A stretch of 56,247 nucleotides of DNA from Psychromonas sp. B3M02 (GCF_003318165.1 NZ_QOCB01000021.1:1-56247), one strand, 5' to 3'. Positions 1 through 9,773 are shown, counted from the first letter of the stretch. The notes: generated by a model from the sequence alone, not told the origin. Program-made: numbers and translations.

Positions 1-19
1 CCAACTGAGCTAATCGCCC
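1..19 (-). tRNA. tRNA-Val, 5' part only (cut by window edge)
   Basis: These 19 bases are identical to the 5' acceptor-stem and D-arm part of the complete tRNA-Val at 64-139, so this is the start of a second, downstream copy in the same minus-strand operon. The rest lies outside the window. The anticodon is not visible, so valine is inferred from the identity and from the known habit of tandem tRNA-Val genes next to gltX. Confidence 0.8.
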
Positions 20-63
20 ACTTCAAGTTTCATAGTTTTAGTTCTTATGAGGAACCAGTAATA

Positions 64-139
64 TGGTGGGCGATACTGGGTTCGAACCAGTGACCCTCGC
101 CTTGTAAGGGCGATGCTCTCCCAACTGAGCTAATCGCCC
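64..139 (-). tRNA. tRNA-Val (anticodon TAC)
   Basis: Read on the minus strand this is a 76-nt tRNA with a 7-bp acceptor stem (GGGCGAT with ATCGCCC), an encoded CCA end, a T-loop GTTCGAA, and an anticodon loop CTTACAA. The anticodon TAC reads GUA and other valine codons. It is followed at 1-19 by a second copy, so the genes form a tandem tRNA operon transcribed away from gltX. Confidence 0.97.
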
Positions 140-189
140 ATATTACTTATAACAACTGCTTTACTGCTCTGCCGTTGTTTGTGGGGCGT

Positions 190-217
190 ATTATAGGGAT
201 AGCCTTTTTTCAGTCAA
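190..217 (-). promoter_or_regulatory. strong sigma-70 promoter of the tRNA-Val operon
   Basis: On the minus strand a -35 box TTGACT (212-217) and a perfect -10 box TATAAT (190-195) are separated by 16 nt. The bases after the -10 are a GC-rich discriminator (ACGCCCCAC), typical of stringently controlled stable-RNA promoters. It lies about 50 bp upstream of the complete tRNA. Confidence 0.85.
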
Positions 218-407
218 GACCTTTTTGAATAAAATTGTACTTTTTTAACTGACTGCTCAAAGGGTAAACAACAAACGCTTAATATTTGTAAATTATAGCA
301 TTTTATGGGGCAAAATTGGTTTGTTGGCAAATAGTTAATGTAATTAGATAGCTTTCCGTTAAAATATGCGCACTATTCTTCAAGCTGTATTATAAGGAAG
401 CTTTTTA

Positions 408-1832
408 ATGACTGTTAAAACTCGTTTTGCCCCTAGCCCTACCGGCTACTTACACGTTGGTGGCGCACGTACTGCACTATATTCATGGTTACACGCTAAA
501 AGTAAAGGTGGTCAATTTGTATTACGTATTGAAGATACGGATATTGAACGCTCTACTCAAGAAGCTGTTGATGCAATATTAGAAGGCATGAAATGGTTAG
601 GTTTAGATTGGGATGAAGGTCCTTACTACCAAACTAAACGTTTCGACCGTTACAACGAAATGGTTGAAAAGCTATTAGCAGAAGACAAAGCTTACAAATG
701 TTATGCACCTAAAACATTATTAGATGAAATTCGTGCCGAGCAAGAAGCGAATAAAGAGATGGCTCGTTACGATGCTAACCATCCTAAAATTGTTGCTGTA
801 AATGCAGCAGCAACGGAAGATCAAGACTGTGTTATTCGTTTCCGTAATCCAAAACAAGGATCTGTTGTTTTTGAGGATGAGATCCGTGGCAAAATCGAAA
901 TAGCTAATGATCAACTAGATGATTTGATTATTCGTCGTAGTGACGGTTCACCGACTTACAACTTCTGTGTAGTGGTTGATGATTGGGACATGGGCATTAC
1001 TAACGTTGTTCGTGGTGAAGACCATATTAATAATACACCTCGTCAAATCAACATCTATGAAGCACTAGGTGCACCCGTACCTTCTTTTGCACATTGTTCA
1101 ATGATTCTAGGTGATGATGGTGCGAAGCTATCGAAACGTCACGGTGCAGTTTCAGTAATGCAATACCGCGATGAAGGTTTCTTACCTAATGCACTTAATA
1201 ATTACCTCGTGCGCCTTGGTTGGTCACACGGTGACCAAGAAGTATTCTCTGAACAAGAGATGATTGACCTATTCAGCCTAGATGGCGTGAGTAAATCAGC
1301 ATCAGCTTTTAATACTGATAAGTTATTATGGTTAAACAACCACTATATCAAAACATCTGATCCAGCTTATGTAGCAGAACACCTTCAATGGCACATGGAT
1401 CAGCAAAATATTGATACAAGTAATGGCCCAGCCTTAACAGAAGTAGTGACAGCATTAGCAGAGCGTGCAAAAACATTGGTTGAATTAGCAAGCTCAAGCC
1501 GTTACTTCTATGAAGACTACGAAGAATTTGATGCTACTGCGGCTAAAAAACACCTACGTCCAGTGGCTAAAGAAGCGTTAGTTTTAGTACAAAGTAAACT
1601 ACAAGCAACTGATGACTGGTCAATGGAAAATTTACATAAGATCATTGAAGACACAGCAACTGAATTAGAAGTAGGTATGGGTAAAGTAGGTATGCCTTTA
1701 CGTGTTGCTATTACAGGTGCAGGTCAATCGCCATCTCTTGATGTAACCTTAGCCTTAATTGGCCAAGAGCGAAGTGTTGCTCGTATCTCACGTGCTATAG
1801 CATTTATTGAAGCACGTGAAAACGCAGCTTAA
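408..1832 (+). CDS. gltX: glutamyl-tRNA synthetase
   Basis: A class I aminoacyl-tRNA synthetase that charges tRNA-Glu with glutamate in the cytoplasm. At 474 aa it has the usual bacterial GluRS length. The HIGH-type signature is LHVG (about residues 15-18) after APSPTG, and the KMSKS-type loop is KLSKR (240-244). A C-terminal anticodon-binding region follows. The start has a good ribosome-binding site (AAGGAAG, 7 nt upstream). The zinc-binding cysteines of E. coli GluRS look mostly absent: where E. coli has a Cys-x-Cys pair near residue 98, this protein keeps only one Cys (CYA). It is divergent from the tRNA-Val genes, as in many gammaproteobacteria, and is followed by a strong terminator. 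Confidence 0.98.
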   Translation: MTVKTRFAPSPTGYLHVGGARTALYSWLHAKSKGGQFVLRIEDTDIERSTQEAVDAILEGMKWLGLDWDEGPYYQTKRFDRYNEMVEKLLAEDKAYKCYAPKTLLDEIRAEQEANKEMARYDANHPKIVAVNAAATEDQDCVIRFRNPKQGSVVFEDEIRGKIEIANDQLDDLIIRRSDGSPTYNFCVVVDDWDMGITNVVRGEDHINNTPRQINIYEALGAPVPSFAHCSMILGDDGAKLSKRHGAVSVMQYRDEGFLPNALNNYLVRLGWSHGDQEVFSEQEMIDLFSLDGVSKSASAFNTDKLLWLNNHYIKTSDPAYVAEHLQWHMDQQNIDTSNGPALTEVVTALAERAKTLVELASSSRYFYEDYEEFDATAAKKHLRPVAKEALVLVQSKLQATDDWSMENLHKIIEDTATELEVGMGKVGMPLRVAITGAGQSPSLDVTLALIGQERSVARISRAIAFIEARENAA

Positions 1833-1854
1833 AATAGCTTAACACTTAAAATTT

Positions 1855-1890
1855 AAAGCCCATTGATACAGTGCTATCAATGGGCTTTTT
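1855..1890. terminator. rho-independent terminator after gltX, possibly bidirectional
   Basis: An 11-bp perfect stem (GCCCATTGATA with TATCAATGGGC) with a 6-nt loop, flanked by A's and followed by TTTTT. It lies between gltX and the convergent DsbA-like gene and could serve both. Confidence 0.9.
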
Positions 1891-1912
1891 ATTACCTAAA
1901 GTCTAAAGCTTT

Positions 1913-2536
1913 CTATTTATCGTTTATTAACTGCTTGATTTGCATATAGGTCTTTTGCCAGTCGCTATAATCAATTGCAATCGGAAAAACTTCTCCCGCT
2001 ACTGTTAAGACTAAAGAGGGAAAACCTTGGATCGGCATCGCCCTACTCCCTGAAATTTCCTCCATTAATTTAGCATTAACCTCTTGGCTAATTAATTGAG
2101 TTGCAAAACGTTCACTATCCAAACCAACTTGCTCAGCCAATGCGATTAACGTACTGCTTAAAGAAGGATTTTTAGCTTGTAAGTAATAAGCCTGTTGAAT
2201 AGCTAACAGCATCTCTTGTTCTTTACCCTCTTCTCTTGCAATTAAACAAGCACGACAAGCAGGATAAGTTGAGCGTTGAGGCTGACATTCAGTCCAAAAG
2301 TCAAAGTTAAATTCAGTATCTAATTTAGTATGAATAGTGCGCCAAATACCTTGCAGTGTTTGTTGCAATTCCACAGGCATCACCTGGTCACTATCCGGTG
2401 CCAATCCACCTAGTTGGTATTTTATCTCAATGTCATCTTTTGTTAGCATTTTCTCTAGTTGTAACCAGGTTTTCTTAAATCCCCAACACCAACTACACAT
2501 AGGGTCGTAAACATAGTGTAAAACAGCTTGATTCAT
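1913..2536 (-). CDS. DsbA-family thioredoxin-fold protein (predicted protein-disulfide isomerase)
   Basis: A 207-aa protein of the DsbA/FrnE-like thioredoxin superfamily. The N-terminus begins directly with the strand HYVYDPMCSWCWG, so the redox motif is C-S-W-C near residues 14-17. A conserved cis-proline context is visible near the C-terminus (IQGFPSLVL). There is no signal peptide, so it probably acts in the cytoplasm. A further Cys-rich stretch (CRACL) lies mid-protein. The start has an AAGGAGC ribosome-binding site 4-5 nt upstream. It is convergent with gltX. The family is often annotated as a predicted protein-disulfide isomerase; the substrate is unknown. Confidence 0.85.
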   Translation of the reverse strand: MNQAVLHYVYDPMCSWCWGFKKTWLQLEKMLTKDDIEIKYQLGGLAPDSDQVMPVELQQTLQGIWRTIHTKLDTEFNFDFWTECQPQRSTYPACRACLIAREEGKEQEMLLAIQQAYYLQAKNPSLSSTLIALAEQVGLDSERFATQLISQEVNAKLMEEISGSRAMPIQGFPSLVLTVAGEVFPIAIDYSDWQKTYMQIKQLINDK

Positions 2537-2730
2537 AGTTGCTCCTTATCAACCAATGCAACTTGAAAAAAGCACATCGATCATATTTTGACGTAAAACA
2601 TGAAGCACATAAAAATGATTAGAATAAAAATTCACTTGCTAATGTTATCATGGGCTATTCCCCCTACTATCCATAAAAAACTGTTATTAATCAATCAAGG
2701 GGGCTATTTAATTATTCATAGGACCATGTT

Positions 2731-3312
2731 TTGGCACAACTTTATTTTTATTATTCTGCAATGAATGCAGGGAAATCGACTTCTTTACTCCAATCTTCTT
2801 ATAACTATCGAGAGCGAGGAATGAATACCTATGTATTAACAGCAGCAATTGATGACCGATCAGGTGTAGGTAAAGTATCGTCGCGTATTGGTATAGAAAG
2901 TGATGCTCATATCTTTAATGAACAAGACAATCTAGCTGAAATGATTGCAGAAGTGCATCAACAAAATAAACAACACTGTATCTTAATTGATGAGTCTCAA
3001 TTCCTCAGTAAAGAACAAGTTAGACAACTCACCTATGTGGTGGATATTTTAGACATCCCAGTACTATGCTACGGCATAAAAACCGATTTTAAAGGAGAGT
3101 TATTTCCTGGTAGCCAATATTTACTAGCATGGGCAGATAAATTAATAGAGCTAAAAACTATTTGTCACTGTGGTCGCAAAGCCAATATGATTTTACGTAT
3201 GGATGGCAATGGTAATGTAATGCATGAAGGTGCACAAGTAGAGATAGGCGGAAACGAAACTTATGTCTCCGTATGCCGTAAACACTTCAGAAAAGAGTTC
3301 TGGGATAAATAA
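2731..3312 (+). CDS. tdk: thymidine kinase (TK1-type)
   Basis: Phosphorylates thymidine (and deoxyuridine) to dTMP in the nucleotide salvage pathway. The 193-aa length fits the bacterial type II family. The P-loop is MNAGKST (11-17), the catalytic Asp-Glu is in LIDESQ (D87, E88), and a structural zinc site can be read as C145-x-C147 and C182-x-x-H185. The start codon is TTG at 2731, with AGGA 7 nt upstream, and gives MAQLYFYYS, matching the N-terminus of E. coli Tdk. An ATG at 2726 is out of frame and opens only a 12-codon frame, so it is not the start. Confidence 0.96.
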   Translation: MAQLYFYYSAMNAGKSTSLLQSSYNYRERGMNTYVLTAAIDDRSGVGKVSSRIGIESDAHIFNEQDNLAEMIAEVHQQNKQHCILIDESQFLSKEQVRQLTYVVDILDIPVLCYGIKTDFKGELFPGSQYLLAWADKLIELKTICHCGRKANMILRMDGNGNVMHEGAQVEIGGNETYVSVCRKHFRKEFWDK

Positions 3313-3435
3313 GACCAATTGCATTAAGTAATTTTGCGCAGGAGAAATGACTTAATTCAAGGCGAAAATTACAACGAAGAAGTAAGTTATTTTAACAAGC
3401 AAAATAGATCAGTTACTTAGTGTGATTGGTTTAAC
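3309..3435. repeat. MITE-like imperfect inverted repeat
   Basis: The ends are imperfect inverted copies of each other: AAGACCAATTGCATTAAGTAA on the left, and its near complement ending TTACTTAGTGTGATTGGTTT on the right. Inside is a second inverted pair, GTAATTTTGCGC at about 3328-3339 and GCGAAAATTAC at 3362-3372. The element is about 125 bp, carries no gene, and begins at the tdk stop codon. It looks like a small nonautonomous mobile element; only one copy is in this window. Confidence 0.5.
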
Positions 3436-3444
3436 TTAAAGGCA

Positions 3445-3472
3445 TAAAAAAAGCGGCTTATAAAAGCCGCTT
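3445..3472 (-). terminator. rho-independent terminator after ppiD
   Basis: On the minus strand AAGCGGCTT pairs with AAGCCGCTT across a 4-nt loop, followed by a run of T's. It closes the minus-strand ppiD transcript. Confidence 0.88.
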
Positions 3473-3510
3473 CTAAATCACTTAATAAGATGCCTTAGCA
3501 TCAATATAGA

Positions 3511-5406
3511 TTATTGACCTGCGTATGTAATATCAGCATTGTTCAGTAATGAAGTAATTAACGCCTGGTATGTTGCATCTGACGTACTACGTTGTAACAT
3601 AGTTGTTAGCTGCGTTTGCGTTTCTTCTTCTACTTGATCCGCGTCTTGCTCAATCACATCAGATAACTCAATCACAGCAAAATCACCCTGTGCCGTACCA
3701 ACATAATCACGTGTAACCTGATCTGCTTCAGGTTTTGCTAGTTGGAATAAGCGTTGAATAATTTGCGTGTCGTAATCACGGCTGTAACGCGCTAAGGTCA
3801 GTGGTGCTGTAAAGGCTAAGTCTTTAGCTTGTAAATCACTATCAATTGACTCACCCGCATTCAGTTTAGTCATTAAAGACTCAACAAATTGCTTCGCGGC
3901 TTCAGCCGACTTCTGCTCTTCTAACTGTACAGTAATTTGCTCAGTTACCTCAGCAAGCGGTTTTGTTGCAGCTTCTTGGTAATCTTTCACACGTACCACA
4001 ATCGCTTTAGAGTCAGAGATATCAATTACTTCAGAGTTCAGACCTTCAGCACGGAAGTTTTCATCAAACACTTGGCTTAATAGGTCACGAGAATCTAGTT
4101 CACTTGGCACATTAGCACTTGAGAATAAACCACTCTCTTGGATCTCAACACCCACTTCAGCAGATGCTTCTTCTAAGCTATCAGGAGACTCAAAAGCCAC
4201 TTCGCTTAGACGTTGGTATAGATCGTCAAAAATGCTTCTCACTTTTTCATTTTTCAATGCAACTTCAATTTGAGACTGCACTTCACTTAATGGGCGAGGT
4301 GTATTCTCTTGTGCATCAATTAACTTAATAATGTGGTAACCAAACTCAGATTTAACAACATCTGAAATAGGCGATGCTTCAGTTAAAGCAAATGCGCTTG
4401 AATCAAAAGCAGGATCCATTACACCACGCTCAAACCAATCTAGCTCACCGTCATTCTTAGCAGAGTACACATCTTCTGATTTAGTTTTTGCTAATTCAGC
4501 AAAGTCAGCACCAGATTTCACTTCAGCTAAAATAGCTTCTGCTTTAGCTTTCGCTTCATCAGAATCACCTTCAATAAAGATGTGCGCTACTTTACGGCGC
4601 TCTACTTGTTGGTAATCAGACTTGTGTAAGTCGTAGTAATCTTGAATATCTTGCTCAGTCACATTCACTTCAGACGTTAATGTATCAGCGTCTAATAAAA
4701 TGTATTCAACATTCACTTGCTCAGGGCTTTGGAATGCTTGACTATTGTCAGCATAATACGCTTCAATATCTTGGTCCGTTACACTTGCATCAGCTACAAA
4801 ATCAGCACTATCAACATTTAAGATACGAGCAACACGTTGCTGACCTTGTAATTTGCTTGTTTGTGCAACTTCTGAAGGTAAAACAAACTCACTGCCTACT
4901 AATGTTTGTAACAACTGTACACGTACTAAATCAGTCTTAAAGTTAGCGCTGAACTGTGCAGGTGACAGATTGTTATTACGTAACAGAGAAAGGTAAAGAT
5001 TGTTATCAAACTTACCATCAACTTGAAAATCAGGCATGTTACGAATCGCTTCTTTAACTTGCTCATCACCAACACGTAATCCCATATCCGCAACAGCCTG
5101 TGCCACTAGACGTTCAGTGATCAAAGTCTGTGTCGCTTGCGCACGTACTTGTTGTGCAAAGTTAGGGTTAGAGGCTAATAGTTCAAATTGCTCACCGTAT
5201 TGTTGTTGTAAGCGCGCTCTTTCATTTTGATAAGCTTGTTCGACACTTTGTTGTGAAATATCTTCGCCATTGACAGTCACAGCAGCATCCACTGATGACG
5301 TACCTAAATAGCTACTCACCCCTGCTAAAGCAAAAGAGAGGATGATCACAATTAAAATACTTTTAGCGACGACGCCTTGCGACCCTTCGCGCATTCTTTC
5401 TAACAT
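3511..5406 (-). CDS. ppiD: periplasmic folding chaperone / peptidyl-prolyl isomerase PpiD
   Basis: A membrane-anchored SurA-like chaperone that helps outer-membrane and secreted proteins fold as they leave the Sec translocon. The 631-aa length is close to E. coli PpiD. A short cytoplasmic N-terminus (MLERMREGSQG) is followed by one membrane segment (about 14-34), a SurA-N-like helical region, a parvulin-type rotamase domain (about 270-365, starting KVAHIFIE and ending GYHIIKLID), and a long C-terminal region. It is the last gene of the tig-clp-lon-hupB-ppiD series, in the same order as in E. coli, and has its own terminator. Confidence 0.95.
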   Translation of the reverse strand: MLERMREGSQGVVAKSILIVIILSFALAGVSSYLGTSSVDAAVTVNGEDISQQSVEQAYQNERARLQQQYGEQFELLASNPNFAQQVRAQATQTLITERLVAQAVADMGLRVGDEQVKEAIRNMPDFQVDGKFDNNLYLSLLRNNNLSPAQFSANFKTDLVRVQLLQTLVGSEFVLPSEVAQTSKLQGQQRVARILNVDSADFVADASVTDQDIEAYYADNSQAFQSPEQVNVEYILLDADTLTSEVNVTEQDIQDYYDLHKSDYQQVERRKVAHIFIEGDSDEAKAKAEAILAEVKSGADFAELAKTKSEDVYSAKNDGELDWFERGVMDPAFDSSAFALTEASPISDVVKSEFGYHIIKLIDAQENTPRPLSEVQSQIEVALKNEKVRSIFDDLYQRLSEVAFESPDSLEEASAEVGVEIQESGLFSSANVPSELDSRDLLSQVFDENFRAEGLNSEVIDISDSKAIVVRVKDYQEAATKPLAEVTEQITVQLEEQKSAEAAKQFVESLMTKLNAGESIDSDLQAKDLAFTAPLTLARYSRDYDTQIIQRLFQLAKPEADQVTRDYVGTAQGDFAVIELSDVIEQDADQVEEETQTQLTTMLQRSTSDATYQALITSLLNNADITYAGQ

Positions 5407-5433
5407 AATATTTTACTCTTTAAGACTAAAAAC

Positions 5434-5460
5434 AAAAAAAGCGCATCATAGGACGCGCTT
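5434..5460 (-). terminator. terminator after hupB
   Basis: Minus-strand stem AAGCGC / GCGCTT with a 10-nt loop followed by seven T's, between hupB and ppiD. It should reduce read-through of the abundant hupB message into ppiD. Confidence 0.8.
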
Positions 5461-5485
5461 AATACATGGAAGAGCTAATAAACGC

Positions 5486-5761
5486 TTAAGCGTTGATAGC
5501 ATCTTTCAATGATTTACCCGCTTTAAATGCAGGTACTTTTGCAGCTGCGATTTCGATTGGTTCGTTAGTTTGTGGATTACGACCTGTACGAGCAGCACGT
5601 TCTTTAACTGAGAAAGCACCAAAACCGATTAGAGATACGCTGTCGCCTTCAACTAAAGCCGTTGTTACGCTTTCGATAAATGCATCTAATGCACGGCCAG
5701 CAGCCGCTTTAGAAATGTCTGCGCTTTCAGCGATGTTATCGATTAATTGTCCTTTATTCAT
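5486..5761 (-). CDS. hupB: DNA-binding protein HU-beta
   Basis: A small histone-like nucleoid protein that bends and compacts DNA as a dimer. At 91 aa it has the family length. The HU signature [20 protein letters not shown] (47-66) is present, with the DNA-intercalating arm proline in RNPQT and a conserved C-terminal [11 protein letters not shown]. The start MNKGQLID is standard and has a GGGGA ribosome-binding site upstream. Its position downstream of lon and upstream of ppiD identifies it as hupB rather than hupA. Confidence 0.97.
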   Translation of the reverse strand: MNKGQLIDNIAESADISKAAAGRALDAFIESVTTALVEGDSVSLIGFGAFSVKERAARTGRNPQTNEPIEIAAAKVPAFKAGKSLKDAINA

Positions 5762-5913
5762 TTGTAAATCCCCTGTTTATAATAATTGGTGCTATCTTCA
5801 TCTTGAGTGGCACATTGTAAAAAACTTGAGCTAGGCTACTTCTCTATTCAAATTCAAGCAAGTAAATTTCAATAAAATTAGCGAACTAGCCCGTATTGTA
5901 TGCGATTAATCAC

Positions 5914-8271
5914 CTATTTGGCGTTTTTTTCAACAGAAAAACCGGTGATACTATCTTGTAAGGCAACTTCTAATACTTCATCAATCCAGCGTACGGGCTT
6001 GATTTCAAGTTGGTCTTTAATATTATCAGGGATTTCCTCTAAGTCACGTGTATTTTCAAACGGAATTAATACCGTTTTAATACCTCCACGACGCGCTGCT
6101 AATAACTTCTCTTTTAAACCACCAATAGGCAGTACTTCACCACGTAACGTAATTTCACCTGTCATCGCCACATCAGCTCGTACAGGAATACCCGTTAGGC
6201 TTGAAATAAGCACAGTACACATTGCTGCGCCCGCACTTGGGCCATCTTTAGGTGTTGCACCTTCAGGAACGTGTACATGGATATCACGCTTCTCATGAAA
6301 GTCACTGTTAATGCGCCACTCTTCTGATTTAGCACGGACCACTGTCATCGCTGCTTGAATAGACTCTTTCATCACATCGCCCAATGAACCGGTATAAGTT
6401 AACTTACCTTTACCCGGCACAGAGGTTGCTTCAATGGTCAATAGATCACCACCCACAGATGTCCATGCTAAGCCAGTCACTTGGCCAACTTGGTTAGCAG
6501 AATCTGCTTTACCAAAGTCATAACGACGAACACCTAGGTAATCCTTCAAGTTATCGATGGTCACATCAATCTTTTTCAGACTCTTGTCTAATAAGATATC
6601 TTTCACCACTTTACGACAGATTTTAGAGATTTCACGCTCTAGAGCACGCACACCCGCTTCACGCGTGTAGTAACGTACAATACCAATGATTGCACTGTCA
6701 TCAATGGTAATTTCACTCTCTTTTAAGCCATTACGTTTAATCTGTTTACTTAAAAGATGTTGGTTAGCGATGTTTAACTTTTCATCTTCTGTGTAACCAG
6801 AAAGATTGATCACTTCCATACGGTCCAATAATGGGCCAGGAATATTCATTGAGTTAGAGGTTGCCACAAACATAACGTCAGACAAGTCATAATCAACTTC
6901 AAGGTAATGGTCATTAAAGCTATTATTTTGCTCAGGATCCAACACTTCTAACAATGCAGAAGCCGGATCGCCACGCATATCTGACGCCATCTTATCGATT
7001 TCATCTAATAAAAATAATGGGTTTTTAACACCCACTTTGGTCATTTTTTGAATCAGTTTACCCGGTAATGAACCGATGTAAGTACGACGGTGACCTCGAA
7101 TTTCTGCTTCATCACGTACACCACCTAATGCCATACGCACATATTTACGACCAGTTGAGCGCGCAATTGACTGACCTAAAGAGGTTTTACCCACACCAGG
7201 AGGCCCTACAAGGCATAAAATAGGCCCTTTTAACTTATTGATACGTGTTTGCACCGCTAAGTACTCTAAGATGCGCTCTTTGACCTTTTCAAGGCCATGA
7301 TGGTCTTGGTCTAGGATCTCTTGTGCTTTTGCTAAATTCTTTTTAACTGGGCTACGTTTCTTCCAAGGCACATTCACTAAGCTTTCGATGTAAGTGCGGA
7401 TAACACTTGCTTCAGATGACATTGGTGACATCATTTTTAGCTTTTTAAGTTCAGATAACGCTTTCTCTTTTGCCTCAGCAGACATACCAGCTGATTCGAT
7501 TTTTTCAGCAAGTTGGTCAAGGTCACTTTGACCTTCTTCGTTATCACCCAACTCTTTTTGAATCGCCTTCATTTGCTCGTTAAGGTAATATTCGCGCTGA
7601 CTGCGTTCCATCTGCTTTTTAACACGGCTACGGATACGCTTTTCAACTTTCAAAATATCTTCTTCGTTTTCCATCATACCCATCAGGTATTCAAAACGTT
7701 CCGTTACATTGGTTAATTCTAATGCAGCTTGTTTATCTTCTAAGCTTAATGGCATGTGCGCAGCAATCGTGTCTGCAAGACGCTCAGGCTCATCAATTCC
7801 GTTCACTGATGCTAATACTTCAGGTGGAATTTTTTTGTTTAGTTTAATGTATGACTCAAACTGACCCAGTACGCTTCTAACTAGCGCCTCTTCCTCTTTT
7901 TCGTCAACACCTTCACTTTCTAACAATTCAATTTCAGAAAAGAAATACTCTTCATTATCGATATTACGAACGATGTTAGCGCGTTGCACCCCCTCTACTA
8001 ATACTTTTACCGTACCATCTGGTAGTTTTAGTAGTTGTAAAATATTCGCCACTGTACCCACTGGGTACAAGTCTTCAATTTTAGGGTCATCTAAGGTTGC
8101 TTCAGTTTGTGCAACTAATAGGACTTTTTTGCCCTGTTCCATAGCCGCTTCTAAGCAGCTGATTGATTTTTTTCTACCGACAAATAATGGGATAACCATG
8201 TGCGGATAAACGACAACATCACGAAGTGGTAAGACAGGTAATGTCAACAGCTGATCTGTTTCTAATTTCAT
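5914..8271 (-). CDS. lon: ATP-dependent protease Lon
   Basis: A cytoplasmic AAA+ serine protease that degrades misfolded and regulatory proteins. From the ATG at 8271 the protein is 785 aa, matching E. coli Lon (784 aa). Domains in order: N-terminal substrate-binding LON domain (begins LPVLPLRDVVVYPHM), AAA+ module with Walker A GPPGVGKTS and Walker B LFLLDEIDKM, and C-terminal protease domain with the catalytic Ser in PKDGPSAGAAM and Lys in PIGGLKEKLLAA. The open frame extends 46 codons further upstream, but that stretch runs through the heat-shock promoter and has no LON-domain sequence. The 8271 start has a GGGGA ribosome-binding site, so it is preferred. Confidence 0.97.
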   Translation of the reverse strand: MKLETDQLLTLPVLPLRDVVVYPHMVIPLFVGRKKSISCLEAAMEQGKKVLLVAQTEATLDDPKIEDLYPVGTVANILQLLKLPDGTVKVLVEGVQRANIVRNIDNEEYFFSEIELLESEGVDEKEEEALVRSVLGQFESYIKLNKKIPPEVLASVNGIDEPERLADTIAAHMPLSLEDKQAALELTNVTERFEYLMGMMENEEDILKVEKRIRSRVKKQMERSQREYYLNEQMKAIQKELGDNEEGQSDLDQLAEKIESAGMSAEAKEKALSELKKLKMMSPMSSEASVIRTYIESLVNVPWKKRSPVKKNLAKAQEILDQDHHGLEKVKERILEYLAVQTRINKLKGPILCLVGPPGVGKTSLGQSIARSTGRKYVRMALGGVRDEAEIRGHRRTYIGSLPGKLIQKMTKVGVKNPLFLLDEIDKMASDMRGDPASALLEVLDPEQNNSFNDHYLEVDYDLSDVMFVATSNSMNIPGPLLDRMEVINLSGYTEDEKLNIANQHLLSKQIKRNGLKESEITIDDSAIIGIVRYYTREAGVRALEREISKICRKVVKDILLDKSLKKIDVTIDNLKDYLGVRRYDFGKADSANQVGQVTGLAWTSVGGDLLTIEATSVPGKGKLTYTGSLGDVMKESIQAAMTVVRAKSEEWRINSDFHEKRDIHVHVPEGATPKDGPSAGAAMCTVLISSLTGIPVRADVAMTGEITLRGEVLPIGGLKEKLLAARRGGIKTVLIPFENTRDLEEIPDNIKDQLEIKPVRWIDEVLEVALQDSITGFSVEKNAK

Positions 8272-8369
8272 ATTGTCCCCGGAAAAAGTATTGAAAATGG
8301 ATAGATAAATAATGACAAGTCGAAAAATGACACAGCTCAACTCGCTATAAAAAATCGTAAGTAAGAATA

Positions 8370-8398
8370 ATATTGGGGATGATTTGTTTTTTTTCAAG
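8370..8398 (-). promoter_or_regulatory. sigma-32 (heat-shock) promoter of lon
   Basis: On the minus strand a -35 element CTTGAA (8393-8398) and a -10 element CCCCAATAT (8370-8378) are separated by 14 nt, close to the RpoH consensus CTTGAA / CCCCATNT. It lies about 100 bp before the lon start, as expected for a heat-shock-induced lon. This supports the shorter lon reading frame. Confidence 0.85.
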
Positions 8399-8407
8399 CA
8401 TATAAAC

Positions 8408-8438
8408 AAAAAAAGAGAGCTAAAAGCTCCCTTTTTTT
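8408..8438 (-). terminator. rho-independent terminator after clpX
   Basis: On the minus strand the stem GGGAGC / GCTCTC (one G-U pair), with a TTTTA loop, is extended by flanking A and T runs of seven each. It separates the clpP-clpX transcript from the lon promoter just downstream. Confidence 0.88.
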
Positions 8439-8458
8439 AATTTACAGTAACTAACTGC

Positions 8459-9754
8459 TTATTTATCAGACGATACGCGTTTAGCTTCATCTTCAGAATA
8501 GATTAATAATGGCGCAGAATCACCTACAATCACACCTTCATCTACGACAACTTTCGTTACGTTTTCAACCGATGGTAAATCGTACATGGTATCCAATAAC
8601 ACAGCTTCAACAATAGATCGTAAACCACGTGCACCGGTTTTACGACTCATAGCTTTCTTAGCCATTGCAGTCAATGCTTCAGGACGGAACTCAAGCTCAA
8701 CATCTTCTAAGCCAAATAAAGCCGCATATTGTTTTGTAATTGCATTTTTAGGTGCAGTTAAAATTTCAACTAATGCTTCTTCATCTAATTCAGTCAACGT
8801 CGCGACAACTGGTAAACGACCGATGAACTCAGGAATAAGACCGTATTTCGCTAAATCTTGAGGCTCAACTTTCTTGAAAGTATCGCTTAATGATTCTTTG
8901 TTGTCTTTATCTTTAACAGTTGCACCAAAACCAATGCCAGCACCAGTATCAATACGCTGTTCGATAATGCCATCTAAACCAGAGAATGCACCACCGCAGA
9001 TAAATAAGATCTTCGAGGTATCCACTTGGATAAACTCTTGGTTTGGATGCTTACGCCCACCTTGTGGAGGAATAGAAGCAACTGTACCTTCAATCAATTT
9101 CAATAACGCTTGTTGGACACCTTCACCTGATACATCGCGAGTAATTGATGGGTTTTCAGATTTACGCGTAATTTTATCGATTTCATCGATGTAAATAATG
9201 CCGCGCTGTGCTTTCTCAGGGTCGTAATCACATTTCTGTAATAACTTCTGAATGATGTTCTCAACATCTTCACCCACATAACCCGCTTCAGTTAATGTCG
9301 TTGCGTCAGCCATAGTGAAAGGCACATCTAATAAACGCGCCATGGTTTCAGCCAATAGTGTTTTACCACTACCCGTTGGACCAATCAGCAAGATATTTGA
9401 TTTACTTAATTCAACACCGTCTGCAACATCACCATGTTTTAAACGTTTGTAGTGGTTGTAAACTGCTACTGAAAGTACTTTCTTAGCAAGGTCTTGACCA
9501 ATAACATAATCATCTAAAGAGGCACGAATTTCATGTGGCGTTGGTAATTTTTTCTTACTGCTTTCTGTATCAGTAGTACTTGTTAACTCTGCGATCTCTT
9601 CTTTAATGATGTCGTCACACAGGTCAACACACTCATTACAGATGTACACAGAAGGTCCTGCAATCAGTTTTTTAACTTCATGCTGACTTTTACCACAGAA
9701 CGAACAATACAATAGACTGCTGTTATTAGCGTCATTGTTATTTTTATCCGACAT
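8459..9754 (-). CDS. clpX: ClpXP protease ATP-binding subunit ClpX
   Basis: An AAA+ unfoldase that delivers substrates to ClpP. The 431-aa protein starts with the ClpX zinc-binding domain (C17, C20, C39, C42 in CSFC and CNECVDLC). Walker A is GPTGSGKT (125-132), Walker B is [10 protein letters not shown], and the [20 protein letters not shown] segment follows as in other ClpX proteins. The ClpP-contacting IGF loop is seen as the FIGRLP / GFG region. It lies 19 nt downstream of clpP and is presumably co-transcribed with it. Confidence 0.98.
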   Translation of the reverse strand: MSDKNNNDANNSSLLYCSFCGKSQHEVKKLIAGPSVYICNECVDLCDDIIKEEIAELTSTTDTESSKKKLPTPHEIRASLDDYVIGQDLAKKVLSVAVYNHYKRLKHGDVADGVELSKSNILLIGPTGSGKTLLAETMARLLDVPFTMADATTLTEAGYVGEDVENIIQKLLQKCDYDPEKAQRGIIYIDEIDKITRKSENPSITRDVSGEGVQQALLKLIEGTVASIPPQGGRKHPNQEFIQVDTSKILFICGGAFSGLDGIIEQRIDTGAGIGFGATVKDKDNKESLSDTFKKVEPQDLAKYGLIPEFIGRLPVVATLTELDEEALVEILTAPKNAITKQYAALFGLEDVELEFRPEALTAMAKKAMSRKTGARGLRSIVEAVLLDTMYDLPSVENVTKVVVDEGVIVGDSAPLLIYSEDEAKRVSSDK

Positions 9755-9773
9755 AGTTATCTATACCTCTCAA

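Noticed and set aside
8272-8409. 46-codon N-terminal extension of lon
   Set aside because: It overlaps the sigma-32 promoter and has no family similarity; the 8271 start gives the standard length.
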